Position numbers and translations under genes: made by a program
DNA from: Pseudovirgaria hyperparasitica
Taxonomy: Eukaryota; Ascomycota; Dothideomycetes; Acrospermales; Acrospermaceae
NCBI RefSeq assembly: GCF_010093815.1
Contig: NW_022985550.1
Span: 695,074 to 759,073, forward strand
Direction of reading: 5' to 3'
Length of the DNA stretch: 64,000 bases
The notes under the pieces: generated by a model
The model's database searches: none
The model's input: only the letters and a program-made list of their open reading frames with translations
Told to the model about the DNA's origin: nothing
In this document: positions 47,084 to 59,346 of the stretch, piece by piece
Position numbering within the stretch: position 1 is the stretch's first letter
Layout: each line of letters opens with the position of its first letter

Positions 47084-48298
47084 TCAGCTGACGAGGCTGG
47101 TATAATCTAATGGAACACCCCAGCTTATTGCAGCCACAATCATGGCTCCGAAACTGATTGTTGTTGCCATCACAAAGTTCACTGCGTTATTGTCCAATAT
47201 GTCTCGACCAACCTCCAGCTTTCTTGTCTCCTTGACTTCTGCTGCCTGAGACTGTCGCGATTTGTTCTGTCCTCTAGTATTGGCCGCGTTACTTTGAGAT
47301 ATCGCAGAAGTATGACCCTCGCTGCTCAGGCCTGCTCGCTTGCCGCGCGTGCTATCCCCAGCGTGCAGCAGAACCTTTCCTCCTCCTGCTCCTTCGACTA
47401 CCAAACCGCTATGAGTATCGACTACACTAGCCTGTAGCAAAGCTCCTAGTAGGGAGTCTAGAATGGTCCCACAGAAGCCAGCTGCGGTCATAGCTCCAAG
47501 ATATAGAATCCTTTGCTCCCATGTCCAAGAGCCCTCCATTTGAGTCGAAAGTCTTGCTGCACCACTAAGCTTTGCGGTAGCCGAGGAAGGCGGATTACAC
47601 CATGGTATGAGAATAGAGGAGACAGCGGATATGAGGAAGGACCCTCCGAAGCCAGCAAGTAGCCCGGCGAATGTCACACCTCCATTTGTGCCTTTGGGTA
47701 CAACCTTCCACGGTGCTGTTATGAGTCGTGGTGCTGTGGAAGAAAGAATCCCGAGTTCGGACGAGAGGGTATCAGCGGTAACAGCAGCATAATTTCTACA
47801 TGCCATTAGTCCCAACTCGTGAGTACTTTGACTCCTGCTTACGCCACTATCCCAACGACAAGAACATCGCTACCGCGTCTCCAACAGTGTTCGTTGGAGA
47901 AGTATTTGCTTCTCGGTCCCTGGCTGAGTACCCACGTATGCAGTAGTATAAGGATACTTGCAGCGAGGGAGTTGGCAAGGACCTGTGTGTGAGTTCTTGC
48001 GCCCTCCCCTCCGGAAGAGCCATTGGCCGACTGTGTTAGTCGGGCTTTGATCTCGTGTTTCACCTATCTGGATTGAGTCCTTTGCTCTGTAATAGAGTTC
48101 CGAGCATCTCACCTTTGTAGCTGCCGTTCCAGCGAGAAAGAAAGTCGCTAAAAGTGCGAAGAAGACACTCCAAGGGTGAATGGCATGAGTTATAGCTGTT
48201 ACGAAAGCAGTGACTATACCTAGTGGAGTGAGCGACTTTCGAGAGTATGCTCGATATACAAGAGCCGAGATAGCAGGTACTGCAATGATTGGCTTCAT
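47084..48298 (-). CDS. TMEM19/DUF92 family integral membrane protein
   Basis: Exons 48298-48113, 48063-47843 and 47795-47084, with introns of 49 and 47 nt, give 372 aa. Several hydrophobic segments are visible: IVTAFVTAITHAI, FFALLATFFLAGTAATK, ANSLAASILILLHTWVL, FAGLLAGFGGSFLISAVSSI, ILYLGAMTAAGFCGTILDSL, and the C-terminal VMATTISFGAMIVAAISWG. The motif ANYAAVTADTLSSELGIL and GTNGGVTFAGLLAG are the signature of the DUF92/TMEM19 family, which includes plant phytyl-phosphate kinase VTE6 and uncharacterised animal and fungal proteins. A Ser/Arg-rich cytosolic-looking loop lies at about 275-335. The substrate in fungi is unknown. Confidence 0.85.
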
Positions 48299-48827
48299 AG
48301 CTCCAAGAAGCCCACGGTCCGGGGAGATGAGTTGTTGTATTCATTGAGGGTCTCGCGCAAGCGCTGCTTATTCCGGCCTTTGCCCGCTAAGTGCGTCATG
48401 AGATACCCAGGAGCTACCAACGCGGAAGTCTACGTGTTTATAATAATAGCTCCAGATCAGATGATTCTACATTGCTCAAAAACCTCGCCCTCAGCATGAT
48501 ACTATACTATAAGCTTCATTATAAACGCTATAAAATCCTGAACTCCATAAGAGCAACACAGAACACCTCTAAGGTTGGAAACTCTATATTGATCGCGTAC
48601 TATAAGCTATGCTAGACATCATACTTCTCAACCATCATGTTATGCATGTATGGAAATCCACCAACTTATTTCAGCGCAAGTCTCGAACAGTGCCCAGTAC
48701 CGGCTAAGAATACAATCTCATAAAAGAAAAATGATCCACTAAATGTGTATCCCGCTACACCCTCGCCTCTATTTGTTTACGTGCGCCTTCGATTGCCATT
48801 GATGTCAATATACGCCAGACACGGGTT
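48299..48827. other. Intergenic, no supported gene
   Basis: Upstream of the TMEM19-like gene and 3' flank of the GH17 gene; moderately AT-rich around 48430-48620. Confidence 0.5.
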
Positions 48828-49797
48828 CTAGATCTTGTTGCAGTCCAATTCGAACTTGGGTGTGCGATCAGCCTTCATCACTCCCCACTTAGTCTCGTCT
48901 TTGGCCTGACCGTTGTCACCAACACTGCTGGGCTTCCATGGCTCGTCGAATGCCTCAAATGAAAATACATTGTAGCCCCAACCGATGAGACCGCAAACAC
49001 CCTCATCGTAGTATCTTTTGGCGTTGTTTGTGCCGGCTTTGGCATCTTCGTAGTCGGTTGCTCCGTCGGTGGGCCAACCGGTCTCACCATTCCAGAGTTC
49101 AATGTTGGTGTTACCGGCAACGGATTGGATATGTTTAAAAGCTTGCATGAGGTCGTCAGCGTAGGTGTGGGTTGCATTGTTGATGTCTTGGCCTTGCCAG
49201 TATCCGAAGGCGTTAACGAAGCTACTCTATGATCAGTGTGTGTGAGAGCTGTAAGGCTCGGAGGACTCACATCATATCGACGCCCCCCTTGATGACGGCA
49301 TCACCAGTTCCATCAGCCCACTTGTTCCATGAGTCGGCAGTGCCGACTTTGATCTTGTCGCCGAGCATGCCCTTGACTTCCTTGATTTTGCTGAGAAGCT
49401 CCTCACCGGTGAAGTTTCCACGATAAAGAGTCTCCGATCCGACCGTTACACCATAGATCTGATCGGCGTAGTCGCCAGCATGTTCAGTGATAGCTTTGGT
49501 GTCTGCATCAAAAGACTCCTGCACATCAGGCCAGATACCCAGCACGACCTGAAAGCCCTTAGACTTTGCAGCTGGGAGAATATTCTTGGCAGCATCGCAG
49601 TCGGAGGCAGCGTATCCACGGACCAGTTTAGACCCGGAGTGGGAAGAGATGGCTTCGAAGTCAGCCTCGTAATCGGATTGAGACTTGCAGTTTCCATCGC
49701 CCATCTTAGTTCCCAATGCAAAGCCAAGAACGCCATCAGCGGAGACAACTGTAGGGGCAAAAATCGCCGCAGTAGCGGCAATAGTAGCGAAACGCAT
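48828..49797 (-). CDS. Secreted GH17 beta-1,3-glucanase/glucanosyltransferase (Bgl2-like)
   Basis: Exons 49797-49271 and 49224-48828 with a 46-nt intron give 307 aa, the length of Bgl2-type enzymes. Signal peptide MRFATIAATAAIFAPTVVSA, then a single GH17 TIM barrel: GVLGFALGTKMGDGNCKSQ, KLVRGYAASDCDAAKNIL, FQVVLGIWPDVQESF. The catalytic acid is Glu122 in VTVGSETLYRG and the nucleophile Glu223 in LWNGETGWPT. No C-terminal GPI signal or Ser/Thr stalk, so a soluble wall enzyme that trims or transfers beta-1,3-glucan in the fungal cell wall. The spliced junction VDMISFVNAFGYWQGQ fits the family. Confidence 0.92.
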
Positions 49798-50381
49798 CGT
49801 GAAGTATTGAGGCGTGGAAATCGATGAAATGAGCGCTAAAGGGTCGTTCAAAGTCGAAGAAAGGTCAAAAAGAACGTAGATTGCCAACCAGAGCTATGTA
49901 ACGTAAGGTAAAGTCTGAAAGAGAGCGTCTGAAAGAGTGTAAGACGCAACGAGGAAGTAAAAGTGCGGAGAAACAGTGACGAGATGCAGAGTGGAAGTTG
50001 GAGAAGGGGGATTTTGGTTTCGGCCGCTGGGCCTTGGCGGCTGCATGGAACTCCAATCTGCAGGAGGAAAATCCACCTGGCCAGAAAGGGGAGTTTGGCG
50101 CTAGCGTCCGTTTTGGTCTAGCTCTTATACTTGTGCTCAAATAAGCTCCAACGCGTACCCTGATGGACGCAGACGACTCTGAGACTGCGTCATTCCGGCC
50201 GTCGTGTATGTTTGCTTCGACTGCATCTACACAAGACTCACTGACCCAGTCGTTTACCACAGAGCCGGGCTCCATTGTGTATCGTATCTCTTCACCCAGA
50301 AGAGCAACTCACTACTAGTCGTGGTCGTGGTCGTTCAGGTATAGAGGAACACGGAGAACGCAGCTGCCAAAAGAGCTTGTC
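49798..50381. promoter_or_regulatory. Divergent promoter region of GH17 and acid phosphatase genes
   Basis: 584 bp between two start codons pointing away from each other. No supported frame; both promoters and leaders must lie here. No factor site is claimed. Confidence 0.45.
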
Positions 50382-52152
50382 ATGCAGAAGCTATTGTCAT
50401 ATCTATTTCTCACTGGCAGCTCTGCCCTTGGTGCATTGGCTTTAGATGATGTCCCAGACTATTTTGTTACTGACAGGAAGCATTTTGCTGGTGAGAGTAC
50501 CGAGCTATGATTAGTTCACTGTACTGACAACTGCTGTATAGGCCCTAAAGCCACGGGCATAGCTCCGTTCCTCCGTGCGACAAATCCAGCACCATTCCCT
50601 GGCGTGAGCTACATCCCAAATTCGCCATTAGAAACACAAGTGCCCATAGCGGGTAACGATCACAATGAGAACATATTCGAGCTGTTTGGCCACCTCAGTC
50701 ACTATTTCCCCAACCCAGAAGGCTTTGGTGTAGACGAGCATTCCTTACCGACAGGTGCGCAGATCACATGGGTCAATATGCTCTCGAGGCATGGGGCACG
50801 ATACCCAACTTTGGGTAGCGCTGCATTTGCATTCGCAGACAAAGTCAAAAACTTGACTGGTACATTCGAGGCAAAAGACGAATTAAAATTTCTGAATGAC
50901 TGGATATTCACATTGGGCTATGAAATACTAGTTCCAATTGGTAAACAAGAGTAAGGACCGGAAAACTGTGAGCTGCCGTCAGGAGGACTGACTATTTTCA
51001 AGACTCTTCGAATCGGGCACACTCCACTACTATCAATATGGCCATCTCTATCCGAATGATGGTAACAAGATAATTGCGCGCTCTACAACGCAAGATCGCA
51101 TGGTTGAATCTGCAGAGTACTTTCTCGCAGGATTTTTTGGCCTGGGCTGGACACAGAATGCCACTCTTGAAGTTATCATCGAGAAGCCAGGGTACAACAA
51201 TAGTCTCGCCGGCTACTTCTTATGCCCCAATGGCAACAAGCCAGCAGCACGGCAAGGGGACCACGCATCCGCACAATGGATTGCTTCATACCTGGCTGAT
51301 GCCACCGAAAGACTTGATGCGAAGATACAGGGCTTCAACTGGACAATAGCAGACTCATACGCTGCGCAGACCCTCTGTGCATATGAAACCGTAGCCCTTG
51401 GCTACTCTGCTTTTTGTGGTCTCTTCACGCTCGACGAATGGAAAGGACATGAGTACAGCATCGACCTAGCATTTACCGGTAACAATATGTTTCAAAGTCC
51501 GGTCGGTCGCGCTACTGGCATAGGTTACGTCCAAGAGATCCTATCACGACTGACGCATCACCATTTGCAAGAACCGACCGGTCAGGTGAACATCACCCTC
51601 GACAATAACACTGTTACCTTTCCACTGAATCAGAGCCTCAATTTAGACTTCTCACACGACACCAATATTGCTCACATTCTCACGGCGTTCGGCCTCACCC
51701 AGTTCGCTTCCCCTATCTTACCTACCGACCATATTCCACCCTTGGACGAACGGCCGCTAATAGTCTCGCATCTGACCCCCTTCGCTGCTCGTCTAGATAT
51801 TGAAGTCATCTCCGCCCCTTCGCCAGTATGTCAGTCTCGCTCGGAATGCACATACGAGACCAACGCATTTGGAAAACCAAAGGATCAGCCTACTCAGTAC
51901 ATACATTTTATATTAAATCAACGAACTATACCCCTAGGGCGAAGTTTCGCTGAGTGTGGCGAGCGAGACGACGGCTGGTGTGAGTTGGGAACGTTCTTGG
52001 ATGTCCAGAAGGACTCATTGGAGAGAGCTGAGTTCGAATATTCGTGCTTTGGAGAGTACGATAGTGTACCGTATGGAAATATCAAGGATGGCGTGCCGTT
52101 GAAGAAGGAGACAGAACGGGAGTATCGGCCAGATGAGCAGATCGAGCTGTAG
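50382..52152 (+). CDS. Secreted histidine acid phosphatase (phytase-like)
   Basis: Exons 50382-50490, 50542-50950 and 51003-52152, with introns of 51 and 52 nt, give 555 aa. Signal peptide MQKLLSYLFLTGSSALGALA. The phosphate-binding and nucleophile motif is R119-H120 in MLSRHGARYPT; the proton donor pair is H391-D392 in LDFSHDTNIAHIL. Splicing gives LVPIGKQELFESGTLHYY, as in phytases. Cysteines near the C-terminus (CQSRSEC, ECGERDDGWCELG) should form disulfides, and several N-glycosylation sequons (NATL, NNSL, NWT, NITL) are present. These enzymes release phosphate from phytate or other phosphomonoesters outside the cell. Exact substrate cannot be read from sequence. Confidence 0.92.
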
Positions 52153-52620
52153 CTCGTAAGTTCCTGGCGACATTTATCTCACAGCGGTTCTCGAAGCGTA
52201 TCATAAGGCATTAGCAGTTGAAGTGATACATATGGAGTTCTAGAATGGGAGCTCCTGCCTCCAAGAGGTCTAACAACTGTTGTTCTTATCTAGTCAATAC
52301 TAAAAGGTAAGATGCATTGTTTAAGCTGCAATGGCCGAACGTTGTATCTTTCTTTGGAAGCATGAGTCTACTAACTTTCATATGGATAGACTTAGTCGCG
52401 TAAATCGCTGAAGATCCAGACTCATACCTCATAGCAGATGTAAGGCAAACGAGCTCAGAAAAAATAAAGGTCACAATCATTGATGGCTATGTTGCGAACC
52501 AGTCAAGATGATCTATGGCATTGAAACTCCTAGCTACTCTTTAACCCCCTGCTCACCAACTCTTCTTCTTTTTCTCTCCAGGGCTATTGGCAGGATCTAA
52601 TCTCCCCAAATTCTGAATTC
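52153..52620. other. Intergenic, no supported gene
   Basis: 3' flank of the acid phosphatase gene. Nothing recognised. Confidence 0.5.
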
Positions 52621-53437
52621 TCACGCAATGATGACTCGAAAATAGGTATTTCCTCCTCTAGAAGCCCTATAGGCGCTAAAACCATCGGTATACACCAAGA
52701 TACCGTCCCTCATTTTGGCGTTCGGAGCCATGTAGCTATCAAAAACATGGTGTCCTTTTATAATCGTCGCCGAACTGTGTGCAAGCTTTAACGGTAAGCC
52801 CATCTGTTTAATACTAGCCTGGTTAGCAGGCATATGGCTCCATTCAATGTTGACTATGTGCTCTAGCAGGATATGAATCAGAAGTCCATATGCCTTCGTG
52901 ATTGCCCTGCCATGGCCCACTTGGTATGCCTTGGGATTTGTGCCATATTCAGGCTAGTCAACCAGATATTTCAGAGAGTCAATGTGGTTCCCGGACATTG
53001 CTGCACGGAGAGAATTCCAGTGTAGGCAAGTATGTGTGTTATTCTGACCAGGTAGGAGGATCCATCCAACATAATTCTGTACAGATGTGCAAGAATGTCA
53101 GCATTTGCGATGGCATTAGGAATCATCCTGATCACGGCTTGATTAGGTTGCATAGTGTGAAATGCCAGCACTCCGTAGGTCACAGCAAGCTCGATGGCGC
53201 GAAAGTACATTATGGCCAGGCCACCTTCTGGTATCGCATGTACAACGATGATCTTGCGCCTTGCAGCGCTCATGCCAGGAAAGAGGTAATTCGAGGAATT
53301 GGTATTGCCTGCAACTGTAGGAGCGAAAACTGCATAACTTATGCCGAACCCAAAGTCTTCGACCAGCGTATCGGTACCAGTATCGAGTCCATTGAGTGAA
53401 TAGCGCCGACACGTACTGCTATGTCAAGCCGTATTCT
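52621..53437 (-). other. Two adjacent unassigned open frames, possible gene or remnant
   Basis: A frame open from about 53437 to 52971 reads about 155 codons (DTLVEDFGFGISYAVFAPTV, NYLFPGMSAARRKIIVVHAI), ending CPGTTLTL-stop. A second frame, open down to 52621, reads about 100 codons (WSHMPANQASIKQMGLPLKL; VYTDGFSAYRASRGGNTYF). Their lengths and amino acid make-up look protein-like, and they lie end to end on one strand, but no convincing ATG, splice pair or domain joins them. They may be exons of one unrecognised gene, a decayed host gene, or chance frames. No function assigned. Confidence 0.25.
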
Positions 53438-55489
53438 CAAATGATCCTAAATCTTGAGATGTGCAAGATACGTGTGTTATTTACCAGAGAGAACGATATT
53501 ACACAACACCGAGCCATCGTCCCCGGAAAGGGGGTCCGCAAGAGACAAGCAGAAGGCCACTAAGTTCGTATATACAGTCCTCGGTAGTGACCTCACTGTA
53601 GTAATTAGGCATCACTCAGTTGCCGCGATAACCGTATTTCTTCAGTCCAGTTCCGAAATTTCGGCACATCGGCCGGGATTGATAGACGATGACCATCCCC
53701 TGAGCCCTTCGAAGAGGCGTGACGCATAGATTATTTGAGCGATATGTGTATCGAACCACTGTTAGCTCATTTGTTAGCCTGGTGAATATAGAGTGGAGTC
53801 AGCTAGCATGTTCACCAAGCGAAGCCGCAGCACACATGTCGGGCCAGCTTCGCGAACTACGTCTCCAAGAACGCTCAAAGAGTTCCAGCGGAAGTCTCAG
53901 AGATTTGTAGCATGGTGCGTTCCCACAAAATTGCCAAGATGCATAAGTTTGGCGCGTCTAGGGTCCATTAAAGTAGTCTAGTTCCCTACACCGATGATCG
54001 ATGCTCTAGAAAATTTCAGGCTTACAGAGACACTACAAACCACCGGTGTCTAATATAAGTGGTTTACGTCAGTTATTAGAGTTGACCTTGACTCGTCACA
54101 TCATGTTTAGATATACTTGAGCACCGATACATACTTCACGATGGGCGACTCCTGTCGTTGTGACCTTAGCCTCATGGATGTTTGAAGCTGGTCCGTGGCT
54201 TTATGTGGTCATGGATGCCGCAACGTGGCGAGGGCCTGCGCTCGAGTGGAAGACTATCTCCGGCCCGACTAGACCATGGAGCTTCTCAGGTGTGTTTCCT
54301 GATATTTACATGTTGTAGAAGGTTCTGGTTCATGTTAAGCTCTAATATAAGGATGATTAGGTTCTAGTGGAAGGATTCGATTTCGAGGACGATAAAACAA
54401 ACTACTATACAATAAACTTTAAGCGATCTGGGCTATCCTTGTAAGTTATGATATCTCTTATCCATAGCTCCCGAGTCCCCGAGATCCCGAGCCGAGGCCA
54501 CACTTGCGCTTAACCATCGCTTCACATGCGCTGTTTTCACCGGTTTCGTGGGTTATTTTGACATACAGTATGTTGACTACAAGATTGATCGCAATCTTGA
54601 TTGGCTACTCTTCTGTGACACCTCTTCAATATCTTCTTGTGAGTCTTCACGTCCGAGTTGTCACTCGGCGGATTTGCAGGTCAATTGTGCCTTCCGTGGA
54701 GAAGTCCTGGTCCTGTGGCATGGACGTTGTGACATTTGGAACACGCCGCGTTGTGTTATCTTAGAAAGCCCAGTCCCGCCGTATGTTCTCGGAAGCCCCG
54801 CTGGACATTGATGGTCCGGAGAAAAGTCCTGGCCGTGAGATGTGCTTAGATTCGAGCGATCTAGGGCGCTGCGATTCTCGCTGAGTCCTGACGCTATCTT
54901 CCGAACCAGGGTTCGCTGGATAATATGTAGAAAAATCTATGTGCAAGGGGATCCTTCTCGGACCCACCAAAATGAAACTAGCCTCAATATATGCGCCACG
55001 CCGTTGATATCCAGACCACTACCAATGCTTAGCTACGTTGCCCAATACGTCAGTATCTGGTACGGGCCTTTTCATACCATGGTACCAAAAGTTCCACTCG
55101 AGGCATAGGATCTCGCTGTTTCATGTTTCCTGGGATCTGGTCAAGGGACCGTTGATTCATTGGCAGCTACTGTTGGTGCATGTACGGCCACAAACCCCAT
55201 CAGTAGTGTATACGTACTAGTCTTCCAATGTTTCCAACTTCCTTTCTGGCCATTTCACAATAATTTCCGCACTGACGACAGTTTAGCAATATGCAGATCT
55301 CTACCAGGTCTCGGATTGAACCGTATAGAGAGAAAGGCTCGTATAGACCTTGAAGTATAAGATGCCCGTCAGGCCTACTCGACAGAAATCTTGATCTGTA
55401 TTGTGACAACTGAGGCAGGCTCCTTTTAAATTCGTTCATTCTTACAACATCGACTCTCGTTTCTATCAACAAACTTACAAACAACCATC
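53438..55489. other. 2-kb gene-poor region
   Basis: Only short frames, none with a domain or splice pattern. The 3' end, rich in short pyrimidine runs and ending ACAACCATC before the ATG, is the leader of the next gene. Confidence 0.5.
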
Positions 55490-56066
55490 ATGCACGCTGT
55501 CACTATTTTCATGGCTGCTCTAGCCTCTTTTGCCGCGTAAGTGTAGTGTGGCCCTCCTCTTCTCAGACTCCCCCCTCCACCTATGTATCTTCCCTCTTAC
55601 CCAGCATTCGTCGAAGGACGACTACTAATTAGTGGTCAGTGCTGCCCCTACCCTCAAGGGTAGCCACCTTTTTTTCGACGTTGACTACGCTCACCCGAGC
55701 CACGCTTCTACACCAAGCCAGGCTCCTACTCCAAGCTATGCTCCACAACCAAGCCATGTAGCTAGTGGGCTACCACAACACAGCGGAGCCTCGAGCCTCC
55801 CAAGCAGCTATCCGAGTGGCTATCCAAGCGCAGTCCCAAGCGGTGTCCCAAGCGGTGTCCCAAGTGGCGTCTCAAGCGGTCTTCCCCAACCACCAGCGCC
55901 AACTGGTCCTGTCACTTGCTTCGACGACTTCGACTGCTGGGTGTTGCCAGGAAGCAAGTGTGTCGGCGGATCCAAGGATACATCCTACACTGGGTATATA
56001 CCTTCTTCCAGTAGCTTCCACCTATCCTTAACTGACTGTTCTCATAGAATCTGCAAGGCGCAATAG
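55490..56066 (+). CDS. Small secreted cysteine-containing protein with PSG repeats
   Basis: Exons 55490-55536, 55640-55993 and 56048-56066, with introns of 103 and 54 nt, give 139 aa. Signal peptide MHAVTIFMAALASFAAAAP. The middle is a Ser/Pro/Gly-rich linker with tandem PSGV units (PSAVPSGVPSGVPSGVSSGL). The C-terminal module holds four cysteines (VTCFDDFDCW, SKCVGG, GICKAQ). No known domain is seen. The size, signal and terminal Cys cluster fit an apoplastic effector or cell-wall protein. Intron 2 is in frame and free of stops: retention would give a 157-aa form with a fifth cysteine, so two isoforms are possible. Confidence 0.65.
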
Positions 56067-57700
56067 ATTCAATGTTGTTCGTCGCCTTAGGCCGGGTCTA
56101 GGGTTCTAATTTGGACACCCGTTTTGATAGATGTCACTCTTTTTGGTATTTGCCGAGCAGGCGGCACATTGCTGGACAAACGAAATAATTCAGCGATGAC
56201 GCTTGAGACCCCTGTACATATTTATGATGGACTTTGACGTATGATGCTGTCGCATTCGTCAGTTCTCCTATGTCAAACGAGTCATCACGGCTTTTGAGCT
56301 TGATGAATATAACTTTCTAACAATGATATCTACCCTATCCTTAAATATAGTCACATATCTTATCACTGTTACTCTTGATGCCCTAAAAGATTATGTTCAC
56401 CTCTACCACTCCTTCCTTCTGCGTGTTCGTTTGACTGGGCGGTCGGTCATAAGCCTCGATGGCCACAACAGAAAGTTACATAAAATCTTGCCTTTCTTTC
56501 TTTTAGAGTCTGACAGATCATAGTCCTTACCTTTGTGTGCTCTTCGAAAGCAATTCGCAATCTCTCAAGGCTACACAGGTCAGTAAAGAGCTTCGAAGAG
56601 ACACATATCGTGACGCACAAATATAGGGGTAAATAGATGAAGCCAATGCATACTAACTGCTTTGACATGTCAAGAACTAGGCCATAACCTCCCACCTACC
56701 TCTGACGCTTCTACAGGTGTGCACAGAGAGAAGAGGATCACTTGACTTGTATACATACATCCTGATACACTGTTTGGAATGACTGCAGCACATCTTGAAA
56801 CCCTACCTACTTGTTTGGTTTGTTTGTGTACAAACTGTGTTATGTCTTGAACCTCTAGTCTAGAAATCTAAGGAGCTTGTGCGTGAATGTGAGCCTGTCT
56901 CTGAAATGACTCTATTGAGGTGTTACGGTGTGACGTCTCTGCATCCATACAGGATGTCGAGTATATCCTCTGTTGTGATCGTGCTAGAGTCGATGGGGGC
57001 AAGGTATGATAGCCTATATAAAAACATAAGGTAACATAGCTAATCAAGGAAGTATTAGGAACAAGTCTCAGTGCAAAAGATATAGTTGCCCCAGAGTACA
57101 TATGTAGGAGTCGTCTGATGGGGCAAATACGGCTATATCAAAGCTGAATATTTGGGTTCCATGACACGACAACGCCATCGGATTGCAAAGCCTTACCAAC
57201 ACAATACAAGTACCTTATTAGCACGACTCTTTAATGTCTTCTTAGGTTAGCCAAGAGCGATGGAGAGACTGGGCAAGCCGAGTATATCCATTTCCGGCGC
57301 TTGAAGCCCTAACGCCAGAGTGCTAGTTTGTCTAGCTTTATATGTCTTCCCTATCATTCATGATGGGCGTGGATGTAGTATATTTAGTCGTCTCTAACGC
57401 CCGGTATAGACTAGGCAGAATGAGCTTAAAGGGCAAAACTCGCCAGTATGATCCTTGTTCAGTCCTTCGAAGACACGATTGTATGTGGAGACTGGAGTGA
57501 TTCTTACTTCATTATCACTTCCTCGCACTCCGTTCTCCAATTTATATGGTGTTCCAATACACACTATATCTCTGTCTTCTTCAAATACATTCTCTTCAGC
57601 TTCTACCAAGATACGGTCGCAAAAAAAAAATCGAAAATTTACTATCTACGACAAGCCAAAAAAAAGGGGTCACAAATCGTGCAAAAATACAAAAGGCTCA
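56067..57700. other. Intergenic, no supported gene
   Basis: 1.6 kb with short frames only. Two poly-A runs occur at its right end (57620-57629 and 57658-57666), next to the tRNA-like fragment. Confidence 0.5.
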
Positions 57701-57820
57701 AGCCCAGAGTCGAACCCTGGAACCTGCGCCTCTGCTCCCCTGCAGATACTTAGCTCCTTCATCTGGTGCTTTGCTTCAGTGGTAGGTCAGGTCGTTAACC
57801 AACTAGACTATTCTCCCACT
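57701..57820 (-). repeat. tRNA-like fragment or SINE-like element, tentative
   Basis: On the minus strand a good A box (TAGTCTAGTTGG, within a paired D-arm GTC...GAC) is followed about 80 nt later by a good B box inside a T-arm (CCAGG-GTTCGAC-TCTGG), and then by T-rich tracts. The acceptor ends GGGAGAA and GCTTGAG do not pair and no anticodon stem could be placed, so this is not a working tRNA as read. It could be a tRNA pseudogene or the head of a tRNA-derived SINE. Only one copy is in the window. Confidence 0.3.
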
Positions 57821-58928
57821 GGGGTTATGAGAACCGTACTCGTTAGATTGATTATATACCTATCTGAAGCAAGAGTGTGTGCGTTCCGCCATGGTTGCGG
57901 CACGTGCAGCCTACCACCGTTCACTGGCTATAATGGACCGTGCTCAAGCTATGGATGTAAACAATGGTAGGTTCTGCACTGCTCGGCCGGACAGTCGCCG
58001 TTCGAGCTTGGATCGTGGTACCAATTTCTCGGACAAGGGATGCTGATGTCGCGCTGTTGTTTTAGTATGACGAATCACACTGACTTGATTCTTTCGCATA
58101 AGGCCATCGAAGGACTTCACGGAGGCATGCGGCGATGAATGCATGCCACTGTGAGTTATCTTGCATGATGGAGGCTTCCAGCGCCCTTGAAACCCCATCC
58201 TTCGTAGCCTCGTACTCTTGCAGGTACCATTGTCCCACCCCCTTCAATATGTTCCATCCCCGCAGTGTATCCGTGTAACTAGAATCCCTTACTTCGCAGG
58301 GGGTTGAGTATTTGTGTCCAGCACGTCTGCCTGTAATAGAGTCAGCCCTGGATTGCGGCTGCAAACAGCACACTCCCGTTCAAGCTGCCCTGAATGTCGT
58401 TCGACACCCTGACGTCAGCTGAAGTGTCGACAGTTCCTTCCCACCGCTGCGTGGTCCGGGTCGATAATTAAAAGTGACCACCATCTGCGCTACCTCAACC
58501 TCAGCGACAAAGACGTCCTATTCCTCGGAGCCCATCTACATGCTCAGAAGGGTGAACTTCAAAGCTATACGTCATGACAAGGTCGCTCGTTGCCACCAGT
58601 CGCTCATATATGCGGGACCTTGCGAAGAAGTGCTCTGCACAGACAATCGAGGCATCATTGGCATGAGGTGGAACTAGATGATGGTAACATCAGCAACCAT
58701 CCATTAAAAACACATTACGTTGATGAAGATGGCACATACACAAGCATGGGAACGAGCATGGTTGGAGTCTATCAACCCAGAGTACACGAACACCCACACC
58801 AGCTCGAAGCTGTCACAGCCACGGTCCTCTCTCTCCCCTGCGTCCTGCGTTCCGTCCCGCACAACCTCAAAACTCGCGCATAACAATCCCCACTTTTGTC
58901 TTTAAGGGGTCTCGCACTTAGAGGCCGT
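57821..58928. other. Intergenic, no supported gene
   Basis: 1.1 kb with frames below 110 codons. A minus-strand frame (58062-58373) looks mildly protein-like but has no domain or splice support. Confidence 0.45.
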
Positions 58929-59346
58929 AGTGGTTTCTAGGACCACCCGACGGTGAGAAAAGAGTCCGAGAGAATGGAGATCAGGATGGGCGAGTCATTA
59001 TTGGAAAGACACACATAGGTCTTGTAGATAAGAGTCCCTCAGTTTCGGAATGGATAGGAGGATTTACCTTGGATTATGTTGGGACGATGCATGATCTTTC
59101 ATACGTACTCGGTCTGCTGTTCGGCGAAGCATTTATGATAAGGATTCAGGTCGTTTCTTCTGCTAAGCGAGGACGTCAATCTAACATGACTGTGGTGGTG
59201 CACTTGAACGAAGAAGTGACAGCAAGCATGAAGAGACGTGACATATTGACTTCTATACAAATGCAACTTCGGCACGAGCTGACACGTAGATGGAAACAAC
59301 TAGACTCTACCAGCGACACGACCACATGTCTCAAGAGTCCCCTAGC
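58929..59346 (+). other. Unassigned open frame converging on the cutinase gene
   Basis: The plus-strand frame stays open from about 58929, through this stretch and on into the cutinase 3' end (59452), about 174 codons in all. Segments such as IIGKTHIGLVDKSPSVSEWI, VVVHLNEEVTASMKRRDI and MQLRHELTRRWKQLD look protein-like. The first in-frame ATG is near 59087. No domain is recognised and no upstream exon was found. It may be the last exon of an unrecognised gene, a remnant, or chance. Confidence 0.2.

Noticed and set aside
58062-58373. 103-codon minus-strand frame
   Set aside because: Mildly protein-like but no domain, no splice pair and no extension either side.
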